Assembly (NCBI RefSeq): GCF_037044555.1
Contig: NZ_CP146275.1
Coordinates: 2,584,501-2,648,500, forward strand
Direction of reading: 5' to 3'
Length of the DNA stretch: 64,000 bases
DNA from: Pelagibacterium nitratireducens
GTDB lineage: Bacteria; Pseudomonadota; Alphaproteobacteria; Rhizobiales; Devosiaceae
Positions 26,327 to 34,370 of this stretch are shown piece by piece; positions within the stretch are counted from its first letter, which is position 1; each line of letters begins with the position of its first letter. A program made the translations under genes and the position numbers. The notes beneath the pieces were generated by a model, which worked only from the letters and a program-made list of their open reading frames with translations, did no database searches and was not told the DNA's origin.

Positions 26327-28305
26327 GCGAAAGCGCACGCCTTTGCGGCGCCCTGCCGCCCGAATTTTCGCGCCCGGTCATCGATCGCACCCGCCCCGTG
26401 CGGTTCCGGCTGAACGGGCGCGCGTTTGCCGGCTTTGAAGGCGACACCATCTTCACCGCGCTTCTTGCCAACGGCGTTCACACCGCCGGAAAGTTTGGAG
26501 CCGATAGTGTCGCGCTCGACGCATACACCGCTCCCCCCATCGCTTTGGAAGGCAACGAAGGCCGGCCCGATCTCGCCATGCCCATGACGATCTGCCCGGC
26601 CGTCAATGGCGCGTCCCTGGTCTCGGCCGGCCCGGTCCCGGCCGTTACAAACACGCTGGCGGCGCGGCTGCTGCCCCGACGCAAGGATACGCTGGGCCTG
26701 GTCTACAAGACCGGTGCGGCTGAGCCGGGCGGATGGATCGACAGCGCAGCGACCCGCACAATCTGGGCCGATGTTGCAATCGTGGGGGGCGGTGTTGCCG
26801 GGCTCTCGGCAGCCCTTGCCGCCGCCCGCAAGGGTCTGCGCGTCTGTCTTGTCGAAAAGGAAACAACGCTTGGCGGCCTGTCGGAATTTTTCGGCAAGGC
26901 CGAGGGCGAACCGGACCCCGAGGATACGATAAGCCAGCTGGCCAGCCAGATTGGAGAATCGGGTCTGATTACCCTGCTGCTCGGCACCATGGCCTTCGAT
27001 CTTTCCGGCAAATCGATCCGGGCCATTCGCGTCCTTAGGACCGGTGCTCTTCCCCAGCCCGAGCATCTCTCGATAACAGCCGATACCATCGTTCTGGCCA
27101 CTGGAATGGTTGGCCGCATGCCGATCTTTTCTGGCAACAGGCTGGCTGGCGTCGACGAGGCCAGCGCCGCCTGGCGGCTGGCAGCGCGCCACAACATATG
27201 GCCGGGCGCCAGCGCGCATATCCATTCAACCACCAATGCGGGCTACCGCATGGCGCTGCTCGGCGCGGCGAGCGGCAAATCGATCGCCCGCACCAGCGAT
27301 CCGCGCATCGATCCGCAGACCCGGTTCATCGAATTCTGCAAGGCCTATGGTTATCGGCTCGGCTGGGGCATGACAATCGAATCGGCGGTGCCGGCCCGGC
27401 GCGCCGGGCTTGCCATCCATCTGGCCAATGCGGAAAACGGAGCCCCGGCCGACGACGCCATTTCTTGCGACCGCCTGATCGTTTCTGGCGGCTGGCAGCC
27501 CGATCTCGATCTATGGCTCAAGGCGTCCGGGCCGGTGAGATGGGATGGCAAGGCACAGACGCTCGTCCCGCATGGCCCGCTCGACGGCGTGGTTCTTGCT
27601 GGCAGCGTTGCCGGTTATCTCAGCCTTGCCGGCTGCATCGCGCACGGCAAGGCGGCGCTGCAAACAGCCCTTGATGGCCAGGATCGCCGTGTCGACGATC
27701 CGCGCATCGACCCGGTTTTCGATACTCCTGATGGGCCGTTGCTCGTTTCGCGCCCCGGCCAGCCCAATACCGCCGCCGCCTTTATTGCTCCGGGCGCCTC
27801 AGGCGCACTGTCCGCTCCGGCGGCGCGCGGCTGGGCCCGGCTCGCCGGTCCACAGCAAAACCATGCCAGCGCCGCCCTTGCCGGGCCACTCGGTCCGCTG
27901 GAGGTTGTGGGCGAAATCGTCGCCCAGCGCCTCGATCCCGCCTTGGCACCGACGCTGTGCGCCGAACGCTGTATCCTGCCACGCACACTGCACAGATCGG
28001 CGGATAACGCGCCTTTTTCAGCCCATGTCCCCGAGGGCATCCCGCTCTTTCTCGAACACCGCTTCGGTGCCGACCAGGTCCAATGGCTCGTCATCGTCGG
28101 CCAGCCGCGGCACTTCGATCCGGGATGTCTGGTTTTCGCCAACACGGACCATCGCTCACCACTCGAGGCGATTGGCGTTGTGCTCGCCGATGAGGGGGAC
28201 AGGCTTCGTGTGTTGCTCGCCAACATGGCGATGACCCCGGGCGCCACCGTTTATATCCGGGACGGGCTCACCGTTCTTGCAGCCCGTCTCGAACGGACGG
28301 TCTAG
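26323..28305 (+). CDS. sarcosine oxidase alpha-like FAD/NAD-binding protein, truncated architecture
   Basis: From the ATG at 26323 the protein is 660 residues. Residues 20-100 resemble the N-terminal 2Fe-2S-fold domain of sarcosine oxidase alpha (RFRLNGRAFAGFEGDTIFTALLANGV) but lack a Cys cluster. Residues 145-470 are a two-dinucleotide-binding FAD domain (DVAIVGGGVAGLSAALAAARKGLRVCLVEKE; later VLATG). The C-terminal aminomethyltransferase-like domain of true SoxA looks reduced or absent: after about 480 the sequence is not recognisable as GcvT-like. SoxD and SoxG are not present. It forms a coupled pair with the upstream gene, and its TAG stop lies in the terminus of a dispersed repeat. Confidence 0.72.
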   Translation: MSESARLCGALPPEFSRPVIDRTRPVRFRLNGRAFAGFEGDTIFTALLANGVHTAGKFGADSVALDAYTAPPIALEGNEGRPDLAMPMTICPAVNGASLVSAGPVPAVTNTLAARLLPRRKDTLGLVYKTGAAEPGGWIDSAATRTIWADVAIVGGGVAGLSAALAAARKGLRVCLVEKETTLGGLSEFFGKAEGEPDPEDTISQLASQIGESGLITLLLGTMAFDLSGKSIRAIRVLRTGALPQPEHLSITADTIVLATGMVGRMPIFSGNRLAGVDEASAAWRLAARHNIWPGASAHIHSTTNAGYRMALLGAASGKSIARTSDPRIDPQTRFIEFCKAYGYRLGWGMTIESAVPARRAGLAIHLANAENGAPADDAISCDRLIVSGGWQPDLDLWLKASGPVRWDGKAQTLVPHGPLDGVVLAGSVAGYLSLAGCIAHGKAALQTALDGQDRRVDDPRIDPVFDTPDGPLLVSRPGQPNTAAAFIAPGASGALSAPAARGWARLAGPQQNHASAALAGPLGPLEVVGEIVAQRLDPALAPTLCAERCILPRTLHRSADNAPFSAHVPEGIPLFLEHRFGADQVQWLVIVGQPRHFDPGCLVFANTDHRSPLEAIGVVLADEGDRLRVLLANMAMTPGATVYIRDGLTVLAARLERTV

Positions 28306-28432
28306 AGCCGTTCAGGATTTGATTGGATCAAATCCTTGGCTCCAAACCCTTGCTTTGTCGCGTATTGCGAACCGCAAAACCGTTTCCATCCCCGATCGCG
28401 TCGAGGACATGGTTTTGCTGGACACGCTCTAG
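28302..28432. repeat. 131-bp dispersed repeat with CTAGAGC / GCTCTAG ends
   Basis: The element begins CTAGAGC and ends GCTCTAG. Its interior includes TTTGATTGGATCAAATCC and a GTTTTGCTGGACACGCTC end, wording I recall from dispersed repeats of Rhizobiales genomes. The stop codons of both converging neighbours (28303-28305 and 28429-28431) lie within the two CTAG termini. Confidence 0.65.
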
Positions 28433-29667
28433 CCTTGAGCGGTCCGGCGCTCGGCCCCGTCGCGGGCCCGGCGCAAGATATCGGCATATTCGGGATTGAA
28501 GCGGATCTCGGCCATCTTGATCCCGGCGTCCAGCCGCTCGCGCGCCACCGGATCGGCGGGTGCTCCGCGATACATGTCGAGCGCGCGGGTCACCAGCACC
28601 TCAACGGTCTGCCCCGTATCGGCCCAGGCCTGATCGAGCAGCGCATTGACGGCCAGGGAGTCGCGGCATTTCCTCACGGTCATGAGCAGATAAAGCCCGT
28701 TGAGCGCGGCCAGCACGTCATCGGCGTCGACCCGATCATTGCCATCCCGGGGCCGCCGCAGCGCCTGGGTGACATTGAGCGTGATTTCTTTCATCGGGCG
28801 TTCGAGCCGTTCGGACAGCCGCGCCGTCAGATCGGTCATGATCGTGCCCCACAAGGACCGCCGCTCGATTTCGAGATTGTAATTGATGGCCCGCATCAGC
28901 CTGTGAAACCGGTCGATCGCCTTGCACGAAAAGTCGACGTCGGAAAACAGGTTGGGCTGGCTGGCCAGCTTGCCGATCTGGCTCTGGGCATGGCTGAGCA
29001 CGGCCTCGACCAATGCGCCATAGCCGGCGTTGGTGATCCGCGTTTCGCCATTGCCGCCCGCGATCGCCACCGCGGCGGCCATGGCGCGGCTGGGGTTGGC
29101 CATGTGACCGACCATGACCTGCATCCAGAGCGCCCGGGTCAAAGGATTGGTGATCGAGATCGATTGCAGTGCCGTGGCCATCGCCGCTTCATCGGACATC
29201 GAGCCGACAGCGATGCCGAATTTGCCAGCCTGCGCCAGCAGGGGACGGCGGCGCATGGCCATGATGACGGCTGCGAGGCGCTGGCGCGCTTCTTCGCCCC
29301 CCATCTGGATCGAATTGCGGCGCTCGAGTTCGCGATCGTCCTTTTCGGCGACGGCGTTGGCTTTGAGTTTTTCGAGTATCTCGGGCAGCAGCAGGTCGAA
29401 GGCCTCGACCGCGTCAGCACCCGAATCAATGGCATCGGCCAGCCGCGCGGCTTCGTCATCGGCGATGTCGCGCGCCATCCATGTCCATATCTTGCCCGCC
29501 GTCTCGCGCTCGATGGCACCGGCAAACGCATGCGGAACGGGCGGATCCACAAGAATTCCCTCCAGCGCTTCCAAAAATGCGTCCTTGCCTGCGTCGATCC
29601 GGCGCTTGGCGCCGCCTGCGCCGTGCGGCTGGTTCTTTACGCCGGGAAATGTATCGGGGAGAGCCAT
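28429..29667 (-). CDS. conserved-looking alpha-helical protein, function unknown
   Basis: I do not recognise this 412-residue protein. It has no signal peptide or membrane segment, and secondary structure looks almost wholly helical, with an acidic N-terminal half and Arg/Ala-rich helices later. It has a moderate ribosome-binding site (AGGA, 6 bases before ATG) and normal codon use, so it is very likely real. It is followed by the dispersed repeat, whose end provides its stop. The gene upstream on the same strand (lipoprotein) is closed off by a strong terminator, so this is probably a single-gene unit. Confidence 0.75.
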   Translation of the reverse strand: MALPDTFPGVKNQPHGAGGAKRRIDAGKDAFLEALEGILVDPPVPHAFAGAIERETAGKIWTWMARDIADDEAARLADAIDSGADAVEAFDLLLPEILEKLKANAVAEKDDRELERRNSIQMGGEEARQRLAAVIMAMRRRPLLAQAGKFGIAVGSMSDEAAMATALQSISITNPLTRALWMQVMVGHMANPSRAMAAAVAIAGGNGETRITNAGYGALVEAVLSHAQSQIGKLASQPNLFSDVDFSCKAIDRFHRLMRAINYNLEIERRSLWGTIMTDLTARLSERLERPMKEITLNVTQALRRPRDGNDRVDADDVLAALNGLYLLMTVRKCRDSLAVNALLDQAWADTGQTVEVLVTRALDMYRGAPADPVARERLDAGIKMAEIRFNPEYADILRRARDGAERRTAQG

Positions 29668-29749
29668 GAAATCCTGTAACCGGTGCGCTGCGTGAGGGAC
29701 CGAAGGCCGAACGTATCCGCAATGGGGTAAAAAAACCTTTCAAGGTGTT

Positions 29750-29780
29750 AAAAAAAAGGGTGCCGCCAGCGGCGACACCC
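29750..29780 (-). terminator. strong Rho-independent terminator after the lipoprotein gene
   Basis: On the minus strand a 10-bp stem (GGGTGTCGCC / GGCGGCACCC, one wobble pair) with a GCT loop spans 29758-29780 and is followed by eight T residues. It lies about 30 bp after the lipoprotein stop. Confidence 0.9.
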
Positions 29781-29809
29781 GTCAATCATTTTTGCGCTGG
29801 GGCAAATGT

Positions 29810-30289
29810 CTACGCAGTTACACCCCAGGCTCCGTCGACCTCGCGGCAGGCCTGTCCCGAACGGGTGTAGGTCTGCCCGCCCAGGGTCACGCGGTGCGAA
29901 AATTCGCGGCAGTCGAGATTGTTGACCCGCACATAAGGACCCACCGAAACCTGACCGGTCGCGCCGCCCGAAGACCAGGTGCGCGGAGCACCGGGGCGCC
30001 CGAACTGGAGGGCGTAGAACTGGGCATCATTGGCGGCCGAGCGCTGGGCCGGCGTCAACTGACCGAGGATCGAGGAATCGATATATTCATAGCTGCCCGG
30101 CTCCAGACGCGCCTGCTGAATCGGCGTCGAATCGGAGGGTGTGTTCACCGTGGGCTGCTCGGGCAGCGGATCGGTCATGACAGTGGGCTGCGGCATCATG
30201 GGCTGGTTCGTCTGGAAATTGGCCGTACGGGTACAACCGGCGACCACCAGAGCCAGCGAAACAAGTGCAATCGCCCTCAACATCTTCAT
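29810..30289 (-). CDS. surface-antigen-like lipoprotein (17-kDa antigen type)
   Basis: Starting at MKMLRAIALVSLALVVAGC, the 159-residue product has a clear lipobox (VVAGC), so it should be acylated and anchored in the envelope. A Pro/Thr/Gln-rich spacer follows, and the C-terminal 60 residues (NNLDCREFSHRVTLGGQTYTRSGQACREVDGAWGV) match the RT0821/Lpp0805 or Rickettsia 17-kDa surface antigen C-terminal family, with two Cys likely in a disulfide. The start is supported by AAAGG about 9 bases upstream; the frame extends 48 codons further but without a signal peptide. Function in this family is structural or unknown. Confidence 0.83.
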   Translation of the reverse strand: MKMLRAIALVSLALVVAGCTRTANFQTNQPMMPQPTVMTDPLPEQPTVNTPSDSTPIQQARLEPGSYEYIDSSILGQLTPAQRSAANDAQFYALQFGRPGAPRTWSSGGATGQVSVGPYVRVNNLDCREFSHRVTLGGQTYTRSGQACREVDGAWGVTA

Positions 30290-30374
30290 TGCGCAATACC
30301 TTTCGTAACGGCCAATAAGCCTTTTAATGTCTATCTCAGCCAATACGGCCAAATTGCGGTTTGTCGCCGCCGGT

Positions 30375-31742
30375 TCAAGTCTGTTGCCGTGCCTGTCGCG
30401 CAGCAGGAAGCCGAAGTGTTGCCCGAAGGCCACCCAGATCCGAGCGTGTCAGTGTCAGATCGCCTCCGTAAATATCGACGAGTTCCTTGACGATATCGAG
30501 TCCCAGTCCGCTCCCCGGCGTTTTTTCGTCCAGCCTGACCCCGCGCCGCAACACCTGCCCGGCTTCGGCCGCGGTCAGACCCGGTCCGTTATCTTCAACG
30601 ACGATCTCGACGCTCCGGTTCCCTGAATTGCTGGCCTCGCGCGCCGAAAGGCGAACTTCCGAGCGCGCCCATTTGCAGCCATTATCCAAAAGATTGCCGG
30701 CCATCTCCTCAAGATCGCTCTCATCACCCCGGAACCAGGGCACATCGGACGGCAGGTCGATGGCGATGTCGCATTGCTTGTTGAGCTTGCCCATCACGCG
30801 CCCCAGCCGCTCGAGTACCGCACGGGTATCGGCCCGCTTGCCGACCACGCTCGAGCGCGCCGCCAGCCGCGCCTTGTCGAGATAGGTCGAAACGATGCGG
30901 CTCATATTGTCGGTTTCGTGCAGCACCGCCGTGGCGAGTGCTGTCTTGCCCCCGTCGGCCTCGTTGCGCAACACGGCCAGCGGGGTTTTCAGCCCGTGGG
31001 CGAGGTTGCCCACCTGGGCGCGCGAGCGTTCGACAATCTGGGTGTTGGAGCGCAGCAGTTCGTTGACCTCGTCGGCGAGAGGCGCGATTTCCTGAGGGAA
31101 GCTACCCTCGACGCTGGGCCTGTCGCCTTCGCGCACCGCCTCGATGGCCTCACGCAGCCGCTCGATCGGCCGCAGCGCAAAGCGCGCGATCATGCCGCTC
31201 ATGGCAGCCAGGATCAGGGCCACAAACGCCAAAACGATGATCGCCTGCCCCCGAAACGCGGCGGCGCGGCCTTCCACATCGGTGTAATTGCCGGTCACCG
31301 TGATGACATAGCGCCCCAGATCGTCCAGCGTCACCCAGCGCTCAACGGCCCGCAATGTCTGGTCGCCATAGTCGTCGGCGATCATGCCCGAACGGGTTCC
31401 CGAAGCATTAAAGGTACCCTCGAGATCGGGCAGCACCGTTCCAACCATCGAGGGAGAAAAATTGACCAGCGCGCCCGCCTCGTTGCGGATCTGCCAGTAC
31501 CAGCCGGAGGTGGGGCGCGAAAATCGCGCATCGGCCAGACCGATCTCCCCGGACGCCGCCGAATCGAGTTCGAGAGTCTGCCCGACCAGCGATGAAATCT
31601 GTAAATCGAGGCTTTCGGTCAGATCTCTGTCGAGGGCCTGCGAGTAAAGCTCGGTCAAAAGAAACGCGGTCGCGACGAGCGCAACGATCAGCCAGCCCGC
31701 CGAAAGCCAGAACAGCCGGAAAGCGATGGAGCCACGAGTCAC
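30375..31742 (-). CDS. feuQ: sensor histidine kinase, FeuQ-like
   Basis: From GTG at 31742 the product is 455 residues with membrane segments near 12-35 and 165-190, a periplasmic sensor domain, HAMP, the H-box GNLAHGLKTPLAVLRNE and an ATPase domain (NLLDNGCKWAR, EDNGPGL, GSGLGLDIVKELV). A TTG at 31847, overlapping the regulator stop, would add 35 residues, but these are encoded partly by a dispersed intergenic repeat (31759-31779), so GTG is preferred; this is not certain. FeuQ/FeuP control envelope and osmoadaptation genes, including cyclic glucan export, in Sinorhizobium and Brucella relatives. Confidence 0.82.
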   Translation of the reverse strand: MTRGSIAFRLFWLSAGWLIVALVATAFLLTELYSQALDRDLTESLDLQISSLVGQTLELDSAASGEIGLADARFSRPTSGWYWQIRNEAGALVNFSPSMVGTVLPDLEGTFNASGTRSGMIADDYGDQTLRAVERWVTLDDLGRYVITVTGNYTDVEGRAAAFRGQAIIVLAFVALILAAMSGMIARFALRPIERLREAIEAVREGDRPSVEGSFPQEIAPLADEVNELLRSNTQIVERSRAQVGNLAHGLKTPLAVLRNEADGGKTALATAVLHETDNMSRIVSTYLDKARLAARSSVVGKRADTRAVLERLGRVMGKLNKQCDIAIDLPSDVPWFRGDESDLEEMAGNLLDNGCKWARSEVRLSAREASNSGNRSVEIVVEDNGPGLTAAEAGQVLRRGVRLDEKTPGSGLGLDIVKELVDIYGGDLTLTRSDLGGLRATLRLPAARQARQQT

Positions 31743-31758
31743 GAGAGCAGGTCCAGGA

Positions 31759-31779
31759 AAAGTGGGAACCGGTTTTCCG
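31759..31779. repeat. short dispersed repeat, GTGGG-ACCGGTTT type
   Basis: AGTGGGAACCGGTTTTCC closely matches the block at 1600-1620. Here it lies between the response regulator and the likely kinase start, and would encode part of the N-terminus if the TTG start were used. Confidence 0.55.
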
Positions 31780-31843
31780 TCCGGACCTGCGACCACAGGG
31801 AAAATTGAGCCAGTTTCGGGTTTCGCAGAAAGCTGAACACGGC

Positions 31844-32503
31844 TCAATCCGCCAGGATCTGATAGCCGAGCCCGCGAATGGTCTGGATCAGTTCTTCGGG
31901 CAGCTTCTTGCGCAGCCTGCCAACAAACACTTCGATCGTATTGGAATCCCGATCAAAATCCTGATCGTAAAGATGCTCGGTCAACTCGGTGCGCGAGATC
32001 ACCTTGCCCTTGTGCATCATGAGGTAGGACAAAAGCCGGAACTCGTGGCTGGTCAGCTTTATCGCCTGCCCGCCCACAGTCACCCGGCCCGCCTTGGTGT
32101 CGAGGCGAACATTTCCCGCTATGATCTCGTTGGACGCATGGCCCGCCGCCCGGCGCACCAGCGCGCGCAGCCGCGCCAGCACTTCTTCCATATGAAAGGG
32201 CTTGGCCACATAATCGTCGGCGCCCGCGTCGATGCCCTGCACCTTGTCGCTCCAGCGGTCCCGCGCCGTCAGCAGCAGCACCGGCATCATGCGGTTTTCG
32301 CGGCGCCAGGCTTCGAGCACCGAAATCCCGTCCATACGCGGCAGCCCGATATCGAGCACCACGGCATCATAGGGTTCGGTATCGCCCAGGAAGTGTCCTT
32401 CCTCGCCGTCCGTGGCGCTGTCGCAGACATAGCCTGCGTCGGTCAGCGCTTCACAAATCTGCCTGTTGAGGTTTTCGTCGTCTTCAACAACAAGAATTCG
32501 CAT
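31844..32503 (-). CDS. feuP: OmpR-family response regulator, FeuP-like
   Basis: The 219-residue protein has the receiver acidic pocket EDDE, phosphoacceptor Asp51 in VVLDIGLPRMDGI, Lys in YVAKPFHMEEVLARLRALVRR and a winged-helix output domain ending TIRGLGYQILAD. The wording ALTDAGYVCDSATDGEEGHFLGDTEPYDAVVLD is characteristic, to my memory, of Rhizobiales FeuP. It is followed by the FeuQ-like kinase and preceded by a small secreted FeuN-like protein, the arrangement known from Sinorhizobium. Confidence 0.88.
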   Translation of the reverse strand: MRILVVEDDENLNRQICEALTDAGYVCDSATDGEEGHFLGDTEPYDAVVLDIGLPRMDGISVLEAWRRENRMMPVLLLTARDRWSDKVQGIDAGADDYVAKPFHMEEVLARLRALVRRAAGHASNEIIAGNVRLDTKAGRVTVGGQAIKLTSHEFRLLSYLMMHKGKVISRTELTEHLYDQDFDRDSNTIEVFVGRLRKKLPEELIQTIRGLGYQILAD

Positions 32504-32527
32504 GGTCCCGCCCCGCCCGCGTGTAGG

Positions 32528-32827
32528 CTATTGTGCATTCAACGTCAGATTGCGCGCCTGGCCCGAGGTTTCCAGCACCGCAAGCACATAGACCAGCGCT
32601 CCGCCCTGCTCACAGACCTTGACGCTGAGCACTTCGGTCGAAGGATCGATCCCCTCGCGTGAGAGCACTGCAGCCACCGGCTGTATGCGCCCCTCGGCAA
32701 GGGCAGACTGGATGGCCGAATTGTCCCAGCATCCTTCCTGCGCCAAGGCTGGCATCGCGCCCAGCGGCAAAGAAAGGCTCAAAGCCAGGGCCAGCGATGT
32801 GAGTCGGGACAGGAGAGCGTTTTTCAT
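32528..32827 (-). CDS. small periplasmic PepSY-like protein, FeuN-like
   Basis: The 99-residue product has a cleavable signal (ending in PALAQ) and a roughly 70-residue mature domain with two Cys (EGCWDN; VKVCEQGG) that could form a disulfide. The end ALVYVLAVLETSGQARNLTLNAQ resembles a PepSY C-terminus. It lies 24 bp upstream of the FeuP-like gene on the same strand. In Sinorhizobium a small periplasmic protein, FeuN, encoded beside feuPQ restrains FeuQ; the position and features here fit, but the match is by context. Confidence 0.75.
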   Translation of the reverse strand: MKNALLSRLTSLALALSLSLPLGAMPALAQEGCWDNSAIQSALAEGRIQPVAAVLSREGIDPSTEVLSVKVCEQGGALVYVLAVLETSGQARNLTLNAQ

Positions 32828-32908
32828 GCCCCGACTATTACCGTCAGTTTGCTGAACTGCAAATGAATGGTTCGCCCAAATTGTGGCGGAGGTGCCTAGG
32901 GTCAGGAC

Positions 32909-33094
32909 CTAGCCTTTGCCAAGTTCTGTCTTGAGCCCGCGCCGCAGGAAGATGATCGCAAGCGCCTCCATCACCATCTGCGGCCCCGAATATTCGCCCA
33001 ACATGGCAATGTCGATGCCAAAGCTCTGGGCGATGCCGACAACCAGCATCAGTGCGCCCACGATATAGGTCTTGTAGCCCTCGAAAATCGTCAT
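32909..33094 (-). CDS. possible nested holin-like product from internal start
   Basis: The in-frame ATG at codon 189 of the endolysin gene is preceded by AAAGGA about 12 bases upstream. Starting there yields a 61-residue protein (MTIFEGYKTYIVGALMLVVG...) with one strong membrane helix and a charged C-terminus, much like separate holin-like proteins encoded after GH108 lysins elsewhere. Whether it is made is inference. Confidence 0.3.
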   Translation of the reverse strand: MTIFEGYKTYIVGALMLVVGIAQSFGIDIAMLGEYSGPQMVMEALAIIFLRRGLKTELGKG

Positions 33095-33658
33095 CTCGTT
33101 GATATCCTTTTCGGTTTGAGATGGAGGTTGCAGCGTGACGGCCGACAGTGCCGTGGCCCGAATATCGCTGACGCGGCTGGTCCAGCCGCGCCCGAAACTG
33201 GCCCAATTGGCCAGCCTTTGAAGAAATCCCATACGCTGGCCGCACAGCGCTTCGATCAGCGCGCGTGTGTCGCGCCTTTCAACCGCCGCGAGCGTTAGCG
33301 GCCCGACAAACCCGTCCTGCACCACGCCCACCAGCGCCTGCAGCACCCGCACCGCGCGGTCGGGTCCGGAATTGACGCCATAATCGAACACCGCAAGGTC
33401 CAGTCCCGCCGGAAGCGAGCCCGCCTTGCAGCGCTCCCAGTACAGCGCCTTGTAGATTGCCGCGGCCTCGGCCCGCTCCAGCGCCCGGACCTCCGATTTC
33501 GGCAGATCCCACCACGGATCGATGCCGCGCCATCGGGCGAGCGTCTTGTGGGTGATCCCCATATTGGTCGCCCCACCGGGATCGGAGGGATGGTCGGCAT
33601 AGCCGCCCTCGTGCTCCAGAATCTTGGCAAGGCAAAGCGTCCAGCGCGAAGCCGGCAT
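32909..33658 (-). CDS. GTA-linked endolysin (GH108 N-acetylmuramidase) with C-terminal membrane segment
   Basis: The 249-residue protein begins with a glycoside hydrolase 108 domain: the catalytic Glu17 in LEHEGGYADHPSDPGGATNMGIT and the ALYWERCKAG helix. Residues 90-155 match the GH108-associated peptidoglycan-binding region (FDYGVNSGPDRAVRVLQ). After a linker, residues 195-240 hold a hydrophobic helix plus amphipathic tail, like the small holin-like proteins found next to such lysins. Its place at the end of the GTA cluster suggests it releases particles by cell lysis. An internal ATG at 33094 may give the tail as a separate product. Confidence 0.85.
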   Translation of the reverse strand: MPASRWTLCLAKILEHEGGYADHPSDPGGATNMGITHKTLARWRGIDPWWDLPKSEVRALERAEAAAIYKALYWERCKAGSLPAGLDLAVFDYGVNSGPDRAVRVLQALVGVVQDGFVGPLTLAAVERRDTRALIEALCGQRMGFLQRLANWASFGRGWTSRVSDIRATALSAVTLQPPSQTEKDINEMTIFEGYKTYIVGALMLVVGIAQSFGIDIAMLGEYSGPQMVMEALAIIFLRRGLKTELGKG

Positions 33659-33713
33659 ATTGCTTCTCCCTTTTGAATCAAAAATTGGACAAAGCCCCGC
33701 CTAAACCACACCC

Positions 33714-33812
33714 GTCACCCCGGCCTTGAGCCGGGGCCCAGTACAGTCTGCGTATGAGACAGAACCACCAAGGCTGCCGGTTACTGGGTCCCGGGCCTTC
33801 GCCCGGGATGAC
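33714..33812. repeat. REP/MITE-like GTCAYCCCGG element (99 bp)
   Basis: It starts GTCACCCCGGCC and ends GGGATGAC, with internal hairpins (for example CCGGCCTTGAGCCGG) and inner CAGTA/TACTGG-type inverted pieces. It matches the layout of elements at 43839-43937 and 47255-47351. It lies in the gap between the DUF2793 remnant and the endolysin. Confidence 0.75.
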
Positions 33813-33859
33813 GCTGGAGAAGAGCAAGCTCAGGGGGCTTTTCCGGCACTGCCTTAAGA

Positions 33860-34222
33860 TCAGCCGTTGTCGGAAAACGAGAGTTCGATCCAGTCGCTGC
33901 CGCGCCTGACCAGCATCAGAGCATCCTCGAAAGCGTTGAGCACGCGGTTGCCGCCCAGCTTGAGATTGCCGGTCCCGTCGCGGAAGGTCAGCGCATTGCC
34001 CGCCGTTCCCGTGACGATCAGCACGGCGCCATCGAACCCGCCCTCGATGGTATCGATATCGTCGGTCGTCCCGCTTTGAGGTGCCGGAACCACGTAGCCG
34101 CTCTCAGCCGCCAGAACGCCTCCGGCAATCGTGGGGAAGCTCACGGCGCACCCCGCAAAGCTTGAGAACCGCACAAACCCGGTCGTGCCCTCCAAACGCA
34201 TCGCGGTTTTGAAGTCGGACCC
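33860..34222 (-). pseudogene. DUF2793 protein, C-terminal fragment (3' part of IS-split gene)
   Basis: This 120-codon fragment starts GSDFKTAMRLEGTTGFVRFSS and ends ELSFSDNG. The opening words continue exactly where the fragment at 35884-36465 stops (FTFKVSDD), so the two are halves of one 314-residue gene. The fragment itself now lacks a start; an open frame runs into it from the IS element (from 34312) and could give a hybrid peptide. Part of the GTA cluster, after gene 15. Confidence 0.85.
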
Positions 34223-34261
34223 GTAGCACCTAAGGAGGGGATGAACTGAGGTCATCGAGAG

Positions 34262-34300
34262 AGCGTTGCGCGCAGCTTTTCGCTGCAGGCGCGCAACGCT
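34262..34300 (+). other. strong hairpin in the left end of the IS110 element
   Basis: AGCGTTGCGCG and CGCGCAACGCT form a perfect 11-bp stem, continued after a bulge by CAGC/GCTG around a TTTTC loop. It lies about 70 bp before the transposase start. It could be an end structure, shield the transposase gene from outside transcription, or be part of a structured RNA. Confidence 0.6.
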
Positions 34301-34370
34301 TGAGGTGGCCATGGTCAGTCAGAGTTTCTCTAGAATGTGAATGTCACAACCCATTCCGGAGAGACCGACC

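Noticed and set aside
34262..34300. IS left-end hairpin as a tRNA or riboswitch
   Set aside because: A simple long stem with no cloverleaf or conserved core; better explained as an IS structure.
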